DNA of 64,000 nt from Prostheceraeus crozeri (taxonomy: Eukaryota > Platyhelminthes > Polycladida > Euryleptidae). This document shows positions 56,091 to 64,000 of the stretch, in pieces; position 1 is the stretch's first letter, and each line of letters opens with the position of its first letter. The stretch covers positions 186,001 to 250,000 of the forward strand of contig CAJQUW010007039.1 in the NCBI GenBank assembly GCA_907163375.1, given 5' to 3'. The position numbers and the translations under genes are program-made. The notes beneath the pieces were generated by a model, which saw only the letters and a list, made by a program, of their open reading frames with translations, did no database searches and was not told where the DNA came from.

Positions 56091-56552
56091 TTAGAATTTT
56101 GCTAGACCATTACCTCTTATTTCTTCAATTGATTTCTTCTCCTGTTTACTCTCTACTGCTATGTTGGCAATTTTGCTTTTGTTTCCTCTGAAAGTTTTTT
56201 TTAATTTTTTCAGTTCTTCAGAATCATTCTTAAGTTTACGAATAGTTTCCAGTTGCTTCAATTCGTTTTGAGACTTAACAGCATTTGACATTGCACTAGC
56301 TGTACTACCTATAGCAGCTGCTCCTTCTGCAGCAGATGTAATCAAATCTTTATTATTTTCAATTAAGTTGACGATACTTCCTATGTCATCACTGATTCCA
56401 GAAAATATTCCGGCTCCGCGGTTTACACCATCTCCTTCTTTTTGAATAGTTTCTACATTGTTATATTGATAAACAGATTTCATAGATAGTTCATGTGCTA
56501 CTCTTTTATTTGAAGCAAAATGTTTAAGATTGTGTTTATAAATTATAGGCAT
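56091..56552 (-). pseudogene. Polinton late protein, unassigned
   Basis: A 153-codon reading with an amphipathic/hydrophobic middle (GAGIFSGISDDIGSIVNLIE, AAEGAAAIGSTASAM) and a Lys-rich coiled-coil tail. Position next to the capsid gene suggests a minor capsid or membrane-active protein. The exact role is unknown. Confidence 0.45.
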
Positions 56553-56619
56553 TTTTTAGGAATAAATTTGACTTTTGGGAGAAATATTTACGTTTATGAC
56601 TAAGATTTACGTGTGTGAA

Positions 56620-57450
56620 TGGACAACAACCGCGTGATAACTTTATTAATTTTCTGTTGCACTTTATCTATTGCGTCAAACAGCGTGTGATGTATTTTAA
56701 TTTCTTTTCTATTAACTTGCATTTTCTGCTGATTCATTTTCAACGCCGTTTTAAGAGCATTCAATTGAACTTTAAGAACATCTAACTGTTTTTTAACAGC
56801 ATCTAACTCTTCTTTATTGCCTTTATAATTTTTCTTTAATTCATTTTATAAATTGACTTTAAGAGTTTTCATTTTATCAACTTTTCGATTAAGTGAGTTT
56901 ACTTCATTTATTATTCTATTCATCTTTTTCACTTGTTGAGTAATTTTAGAACTCAATTCATCAACACTTTTTTGGATGTAGCTTGTAACTTATTTAAATT
57001 TTTAAAATTTTTTTAGGAAGTTTTTTAATTCATTTTCTAATTGTTCTTTCAATAGTTGTATCTGATGATTACTTTTAATGACTGCAGATTTTAACTTTAT
57101 AGAAAGTAATATTAAAATTTTTGATTGTTTTGAAATTTTTTTAAAAAGTTTTGCTATATCTGCTTTTAGCTCTCTATCCTTTTAACAAGTTTTAATAATT
57201 TTTCGTTTAATGATTTGTCATTAAGTTTAAGCAACTTTAACTCAATTCATCAGTGGAACCAAAACATTGTTTATAGTTTTTCTCTTAAGTCATTGACTTG
57301 TGTATCAACATATTGTAGATTTGTTAACTCTGTATTTTGTTGCAGAAGAATAGAAAGATGCAATGGACCAGATAAAACGTCTCCAGTTTTCATAATATAA
57401 TTTTATATTTCTATTTCTGATATACGATTATTCGGGATATATGCACCTCC
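56620..57450 (-). pseudogene. Polinton fibre-like coiled-coil protein
   Basis: Minus-strand reading begins near 57450 with a Gly-rich ANVGGGAYIPNN passage, followed by MKTGDVLSGPLHL, a block typical of trimeric fibre shafts. A long Lys/Asn/Leu coiled coil follows. Probably the receptor-binding spike. Broken in several places. Confidence 0.45.
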
Positions 57451-57505
57451 ACCAACATTTGCAACAACATTTTTTAACAATAAAAAAGTAATTTTTTTCT
57501 AAAAA

Positions 57506-57775
57506 ATGTTCGATGCAATAAATGAATCTTGGAGAAAAAAGTTTCACGATAAAAATTTCAACGATAAAAATTTACACGATAAAATGTATAAAATAGAACA
57601 TGTACCAGTTTTAAAAGATTATCGTCATCCTACAAATCCTCTAACACCAAGACAAGAAGTTGAATTTTATTGTCACCAAAAATATATGCAATTTGTAAAA
57701 GATTATAAAATAAAACACGGTATATCAAAATATACTAAAACAAATGATTTTCCACTTTGTTTAAGAGGTTTCTGA
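57506..57775 (+). pseudogene. Polinton small basic protein, unassigned
   Basis: An 89-codon reading with DKNFNDKNLHDK repeats and a YRHPTNPLTPRQEVEFY passage. Its position just upstream of the polymerase suggests an early gene. Not recognised. Confidence 0.35.
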
Positions 57776-57967
57776 GTATTTTTGGCATACAATAATTTAT
57801 GGTGGTTAATTAATAAAGAACATTTGACAGTTTATGATTTAACAATATTCCATCAATTAAATCTTCCTCCCTTTATTTAAAAAAAATTAAAAGATTCATA
57901 AAATCTACAATTTATGAGATTTTTTTAATAAAATTAAAACACAAATTTTTTCTTTAAAAAATAAAAA

Positions 57968-60900
57968 ATGGAAAAGTTTTATTTAGTCTCATGCAAAAGA
58001 CAGTTACAAACAAAAAGAAGCTATCAATCTCAATTACAAGGTAAAATGCATTTGCAATATATAGATCGAGCTAATGAAGAAAATATATCAAAATTAAATA
58101 ATTATAAAAACTATCTAGAAACATTACCTACTGATATAAAAGTTAAAAAAATATTTGATGATTATTCACATTCGGAATATAAAAAAGTTTTTATTAGTGA
58201 AGATGAACATGTAACAGATGGAAGATATTTATTTAGCGACACTGATGAATTTAACGAAAGAGATGAATTTGATGAAGCTGCAACAGATATAAAATATTTA
58301 TTTGATGAATCTGTTGAACATAATGAAACCGATGAAACTTTTTATGATGTATTAACAAACTTCTATAATATATTTAATATATCTTTAAATGTTATATGAA
58401 TGTTGAAGTACCTTATACAAAAAATGGACCTGATGGAATTCCTGAAGAAATAGTACAAGGACTTTTTACAAATTAACAAGAAATTCATAATGTAAATTAT
58501 ATACAACGCATATTTGAAATAATGATAAATAAATTTAAAGATGATATAACTGTAGCTGAGTTGCGTGAATCTGGTTGGAGATTTGTTGCAATACTATCTA
58601 AGAAAATAGTAATTGACAAATATAAAAATAATACTGGTGGTAGTTACATACCCCTTCCTTTCAGTTCTCTACAAATAATCAACATACAAAACGAAGATAA
58701 ACGTTGTTTTCTGTGGAGTGTCATAGCACATTTACATCCTGCAAAATATCACAAAGAGAGACTAAGTCATTATAATAAAGAAGAATATATAAATGAATTT
58801 GATCTCTCTGATGGCTTATATGAATTTCCAGATGATTATAATAGGTTAATGAAGTTTCATAAAAATAATAAAAATTTAATAGAAGTAAATGTTTTTGAAT
58901 TAAATATGAAGTATTTTTCTATTGGTGATGTTACTCCATTTTACTCAGATTCAAAAAAATTTTATTTGAATAAAAAAAATTTATGTCAATCAGAAATAGT
59001 ATATAATGATAGAGGAAATTACATGCATCATAATATTTTTTACCAAGGAAATAAAATATGTACTGAAAAATTTGAAATTTTTAAAACATTATCACCAATA
59101 ATGATTAATCATAATAATTATAAAGGACGTAATTTTAATTATGATTATGATTCCAATTATTCATCTTTATCTTTAGAATATCAACAAAAATTACAAAATT
59201 TAAAAAAAATTTTACAAAAATGTAAAACAGATTATCTACAACAATCACAAATGTTACTACAAGAATATCACCATAAATATCAAAATAAAATAGAAACGAT
59301 TCAAGAATTAAATAAAGACAATAAAGAATTAAATAATGAAGAAAATGAAACCAATCAAAAAATAAATGAATGTTTTAAAACATGTCAACAACAATATACA
59401 GAACAATATAATAAAGAATATAATTATCAGCTACAAATATTAAATCAAAATTATCAACAGTCTGAGAAAGATTTACAAAGATATATCGATTTAACACATG
59501 AAATATATCAAGATAAATTTGAAAAATTAAAACAAACAAAACAATCAGCACAAGCGAATATACTATATTATCAGGGTCATTTTATATTGTGTAAAGATGT
59601 TTCTATATTTACAAAAACTTCAGATAATGCTACTTTTCCCTGTCTCCAATGTATGACGAGCTTTAGAACTAAAGAAGAAATGAATAGACATTTGGAGAAT
59701 CGCCAACAAAATGAAGCAGTTGAAAATACTTCTCCTAAAGATGATTATTTAACATATAATGGACATTATTTGAAAAATAAAGTACCCTTTACTATTTATT
59801 GTGATTTCGAAGCATATAATGTTAACATAACACAAAATTCTGATAATGGCAGATATGAAAAAAGTGCACCTGAACAAAGTAAAGAAAAATATTTATTTGA
59901 ACAAAAACCATCATGTTAGGGAATGTACATTCATTCAAATTATCCCAATTTATTTAAATCAGAATATTATGATTACTATGGTGAAGATAGTTCAGAAATA
60001 TTTACAAAGAAAGTAGAAGAATTACAAGGTCGTTTTTCACAATTGCTTGAAACAAATATACCAATGCTTCCATTGACGTATGAAGAAAAATATCATTTTA
60101 TTGATGAAACAAAATGTTGTTACTGTGGAAAAGAATTTACAAATAATTATAAAAGTGGCAGAGGTAGATATATTGATAAAGTAAAAGATCATGATCATCT
60201 AAATGGATTATATAGAGGTGCAGCACATAATTCTTCTAATCTTAATGCTAATAAATTTAAATATAATTTTTTTCCTTTATATTTCTACAATGGTTCCAAA
60301 TATGATTTCCATTTAGTAATGAAAGATTTATTTTCATCTGAAAAATTACAACAACAACAAATAAATGTACTATGTAAACAAGAAGAAAAATATTTTTCAC
60401 TGCAATTAGGTTGTATTAGAATTTTAGATGCATTTAGATTTTTTACTTCTTATTCATTAGATGTTATGGGAAAAACTTTGAAACCTGAACAATGTAAAAT
60501 ATTAAATAAATTTAATTAAAAACCTTTGAAAGGCATATTTCCATGTGAATATTTAACGGGAGATATAAATAGAATAAATGAAATAGTGAAAGAAAAAAAC
60601 TTCCTCCAACAAATAGATTTAAGTCAACATTAAAACAATCACAATTATCTGAAGAAGATTATTCAGAAGCTGAAAAGAATTGGAGAGAGTTAAATTGTAG
60701 AACAATGTATGATTATGCAATGAAATATCTTCAGATAGATGTATTAATTACTGATCTTTTTGAAAACTTTCGTGACATGTGTTTAGAATATTATGGAATA
60801 GATCCATGTTATTCTTTTTCTACACCAGGTTTAGCATGGTTAGCAGGATTAAAACATACTGGTGTTAAACTTAAACATTATAAAGAAAATACATATGATA

Positions 60901-62345
60901 AATTATTATTTTTTGAATCTGGGATTAGAGGTGGTGTTTCATCAGTTTTAGGTAATAGATATGTTAAATGCTATAATAAGAAAGTAAATTCTGATGATTA
61001 TGGAATATATAAACCTTTATCTCCAGAAGAAAGCGATCAGTTGATAAAATTGTTTAATCAAAATATAGAAAAACTTATATCAAATGAAGAGAGTCAAGCA
61101 GCAGTTGATGAATTCATGAGAGAAAACTATTTGTTATATTATGATTTTAATAGCTTACATTCTTCTTGCATGATACAAGAATTACCAACAGGTGAGATGG
61201 AATGGTGTAATATTCTACATTATCAAAAAACATATGATGGAAATTATAATCATGGTTATATATATGAAGTTGATTTAGTATATCCTGATGAAATAAAAGA
61301 TAAAACAAAATATTTTCCTTTCTGTCCCGAAAACAAAATTCCCAATATAGAAGATTTTTCAGATTATCAAAAATCTTTAATTCCTAAGAAACACAGACCA
61401 ACAAAAAAACTTATGTTGACACAAAGTAATAAAGGAAAGTATGTTGTTGAAGGAAGAATGCTAGATTGGTATTTAGAACATGGGATGATTCTCACTAAAA
61501 TATATCGAAAACTATTTTATCAAAAATCTAAATGGTTAACAAATTATATAGAGTTCAGTATTGAAAAACGTAAAATACCTAGAAGAAATAAAGATGATTT
61601 TGGAAACGTACTCTTTAAATTAATAAATAATGCATTTTATGGTAAGACTTTAGAAAATGTGCGTAATAGACAAAATGTTGAAATAGTTTATGATAAAGAT
61701 AGGTTTCAAAATTTGACAAGGAAACCTACATGTAAAAGAACTACTAGATTCAGTGATGAACTATGTGCTGTACATTTACGTCGAATCAGCGTAAAACATG
61801 GTAAGTTTAATTTCATTGGATTCACTATATTAGAATTAGCTAAACTATTTATGTATAGATTTATATATGATTATTTAGCACCTGCTTATGGCGAAAACTA
61901 TAAATTACACTTTACAGACACCGATTCTGTTTTCCTAGAATCAACAATACCGTATAATTCTTCACTTGATGAAGAAATTAAAAAAATAAAAGATTTCATT
62001 CATCCTTCTGATTTATGTGAAGTAAAAGATGAACTAGAAGGAAATGAAGAGTACATAACAGAAGCTATATTTTTAAAATCTAGATGTTATTGCTATAACA
62101 CAACTAATATAATTAAACCACATAAAACATTAAAAGGAATTTTAAAGGCATCAGTGTCTAACCAAATAACATTTCAAGATTATAAGAGCGCATTATTTAA
62201 TAATAAAATAAAAACAGCATGCAATTATAGACTTAATTCAAAGAAACATAAAATGTATTTAAAGGAGGAACATAAATTAGCATTAGATCAATTTCATGAT
62301 AAACGAAAAATTTTACGTGATGGAATAACTACTTTACCTTTTTAA
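57968..62345 (+). pseudogene. Polinton protein-primed family B DNA polymerase
   Basis: In order: an exonuclease motif (TIYCDFEAYN, about 59790), an endonuclease-VII-like zinc block (CCYCGKEF ... DHDHLNGLYRGAAH, about 60120-60230), polymerase motif A (YYDFNSLHSSCM, about 61140), motif B (NNAFYGKT, about 61625) and motif C (FTDTDSVF, about 61915). The preceding 1.8 kb is a long Gln/Asn/Lys-rich N-terminal region. This architecture is that of Polinton/adintovirus polymerases, which replicate linear DNA with a terminal protein primer. Fossil with about four breaks. Confidence 0.92.
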
Positions 62346-62357
62346 AATTTATTATTA

Positions 62358-62460
62358 TTATTTACATCCGTCTAGAAAAAAAATTTTATTATTTAAATCA
62401 GTCCAGAAAAAAAATTTATCATTTAAATCAGTCTTGAAGGAAAAAAATTTATCACTCCAC
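62358..62460. repeat. Short tandem repeat after the polymerase
   Basis: Three imperfect units of about 33 bp with the core ATTTAAATCAGTCCAGAAAAA lie between the convergent polymerase and ATPase genes. Confidence 0.75.
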
Positions 62461-62500
62461 GAAAATATTTTCTATCTCAAACGCCTAGTCGGGACAAAGC

Positions 62501-63266
62501 CTAGTCAGAGAACAATTGTTCGATAACTCTATCATGAATTTTTTTATCAATATTAATTGTAATGAAGCCATAATCTTTTGACCAAGCATTGTTACACGAT
62601 TGTTTAAATTCATCTTTATTTCTTGCACATAAATCTCTTAACAAATCACTTAAGTTTCTTGCATTTATTTCAAATAGTATAAATATATTTGCATTCTTTC
62701 TAATAACACTTCCGTCTAATGAATACATACTTTGTGTTAAATAAAAAACACTACAGTTTTTATGTCTACCTCTTGTGAAATAATTTCTCTGAACTGACTG
62801 ATTTCTATCATTGACACAATCATCAGAAATTACACAATGTTTCATTGTTTTATCTAGTTTACTTGGATCTTGCATATTACCACTATCACCTATTAATTGT
62901 ATCTTTATATGCTTATTTTTATTGGATTCTACTAACTGATTATTTTTTGCTGCTTCTTCACACCACGAACTTATTTCTTCTTCATCCTCATATTTTTCAT
63001 ATACTTTGAATAATGAAACAATTGCTGTTTTTTAAGATTATTTTCAAATCCATATTTAAAAAATTGATAAACAGGTTGTTCTGCTGTTGTTGTATAAATT
63101 ATAAGATTATTATAATCTAAAAATTTGGAGTCGTTAAAATTTTAAATAATCAATATGTTTTTCCACATCCTGATCTTCCACAAATAGCTAACAAAACTTT
63201 ATTAGATAAATTTGGATGATGATTAAATTTAAGATTTATTTTATTTAATGGGGGCACTTCACTCAT
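62501..63266 (-). pseudogene. Polinton packaging ATPase (FtsK/HerA, A32-like)
   Basis: Near the N-terminal end the minus strand reads AICGRSGCGKTY, a Walker A loop (about 63160-63195). Downstream are VISDDCVND, a Walker-B-like block, and FYLTQSMYSLDGSVIRKNAN with the sensor Gln typical of A32-type DNA-packaging ATPases. Its product would pump the genome into capsids. Lies convergent to the polymerase. Fossil with a few breaks. Confidence 0.85.
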
Positions 63267-63341
63267 TTTTTAATAAAAAATTTTTATTTTTAAGATGAAG
63301 AAACTTAAACTTCTCTAACCAAAAGATCTGTGATAATTTCT

Positions 63342-63929
63342 TCACCTCCAATCAGTGATTCTAATGTTTACGTTGTTAATAGTTTTTCTTGTAATAGGGA
63401 AATATATTGATGTTTGTGGAATTACATTTAATTTATAACCAATGGGTACAGTAAAAGCTGGAAAACTGAATATGAAAGTTGACAATTTACCATTTATATA
63501 TCTTCCTTCAATAATGTCACAATGTACAACAATTGAATTTATTTCAGTTATTTTAGGTATCTTCTCACCTAAATGATAACCTTGACTATGGGTTTGTCTA
63601 TTAAATCCTAATAGTTTTGACAGTGATCTATCATGATTAAAATCAACTTGATGATTTTCGTCTAAAGTAAGAGAAAACTTATTATCTGCCGGTTCAACTG
63701 CAAAATGTAGTTGTTTCTTATCTTTAAATGGTATACCTAGATGTCTCTTAATTTCATTTGATATTGATTCAACTTCGTAAGAACCAGGAAGAAACGTTTG
63801 TATTTTCCACGTTTTACCTTTATCAGTAGAATATCTAAATTGCTCATTCACCTCCTTTATAACATTTTGAATAGTGTTAAATGTGGAGAAACTAGTCAAT
63901 GCAATTTGATAATTTTTTATTTGTTTCAA
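63342..63929 (-). pseudogene. Polinton late protein, possible minor capsid (penton-like)
   Basis: A 195-codon reading rich in beta-type residues (FTVPIGYKLNVIPQTSIYF, VNIRITDWR) with a GFNRQTHSQGYHLGEKIP passage. The beta-rich pattern and its place beside the ATPase suggest the single-jelly-roll penton protein of Polintons. This is inference. No diagnostic motif is visible. Confidence 0.45.
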
Positions 63930-64000
63930 ATGTAGAATGGGTTCTAAATTACAAGTGTGTGATGAAGTAGTTGTTATAATTTTTAACGTCGTACTAAATT

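Larger units (their letters stand above)
50536..64000. mobile_element. Polinton/Maverick (adintovirus-like) fossil, right end outside window
   Basis: Recognised by its gene set: adenovirus-type protease, retrovirus-type integrase, phospholipase-A2-like protein, capsid region, fibre-like protein, protein-primed family B polymerase and packaging ATPase, in a very AT-rich block. The left boundary is not fixed. The first gene I can assign starts near 51.6 kb, and the arm could extend to about 45.4 kb. No terminal repeat or 6-bp target duplication can be shown because the other end is missing. It is broken, with roughly a dozen or more breaks over the capsid, polymerase and integrase genes, and a mariner fragment sits against the integrase. 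Several genes are still largely readable, which suggests moderate age. Confidence 0.9.

Overview
This window is animal nuclear DNA. It has no bacterial-style operons, its open frames are short, and it holds spliced-gene signals (TATA boxes, GT-AG introns, histone-type 3' stem-loops). It is also packed with animal transposons: hAT, Tc1/mariner, piggyBac, Jockey/CR1-like and RTE LINEs, and a Polinton. The base composition is AT-rich, and a recurrent palindromic octamer (TAGGCCTA) would fit a marine invertebrate. I cannot name the species. Almost everything I can identify is mobile DNA or its remains. Clear host coding sequence is scarce: one candidate terminal exon near 18.5 kb.

Layout. 1-3.2 kb shows nothing recognisable. 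3.2-3.54 kb holds two hammerhead-ribozyme-like motifs in opposite orientations, one at the tip of a long imperfect palindrome. 3.6-11 kb holds two decayed LINEs on the minus strand, with a 4.2-kb hAT transposon (copy 1, minus strand) between them. 11-15 kb is unassigned. 16.0-17.75 kb is a piggyBac relic containing an apparently perfect 227-bp tandem duplication. 20.1-21.1 kb is the 3' end of a CR1/Jockey-like LINE. 22.1-26.2 kb is hAT copy 2, in the opposite orientation, with an intact 685-codon transposase and an exact 8-bp target duplication. 26.3-45 kb is a patchwork: three non-autonomous hAT-type elements (one interrupted by an RTE LINE), a dead Tc1, a Tc1-derived MITE and several long unassigned stretches.

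45.4-49.8 kb is the most unusual part. It is GC- and purine-richer than its surroundings. It carries two consecutive plus-strand candidate genes, one with three predicted introns and a coiled coil, each preceded by a TATA box. Each is followed about 30 nt after its stop by a histone-type mRNA stem-loop and then by a nearly identical 59-nt RNA-like fold capped with a UUCG tetraloop. The closing base pair of that fold differs between the copies as a compensatory change (G-C versus A-T). Next come two short acidic open frames in opposite orientation that appear related to each other.

From about 50.5 kb to the window end lies a decayed Polinton/Maverick (adintovirus-like) element. It is recognised by an adenovirus-type cysteine protease, a retrovirus-type integrase, a phospholipase-A2-like protein, a capsid region, a fibre-like coiled coil, a protein-primed family B DNA polymerase and a packaging ATPase. 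A mariner fragment sits against the integrase. The element is broken in roughly a dozen or more places and its right end is outside the window. Whether the 45.4-49.8 kb genes are its left arm or an independent unit cannot be settled from this window.
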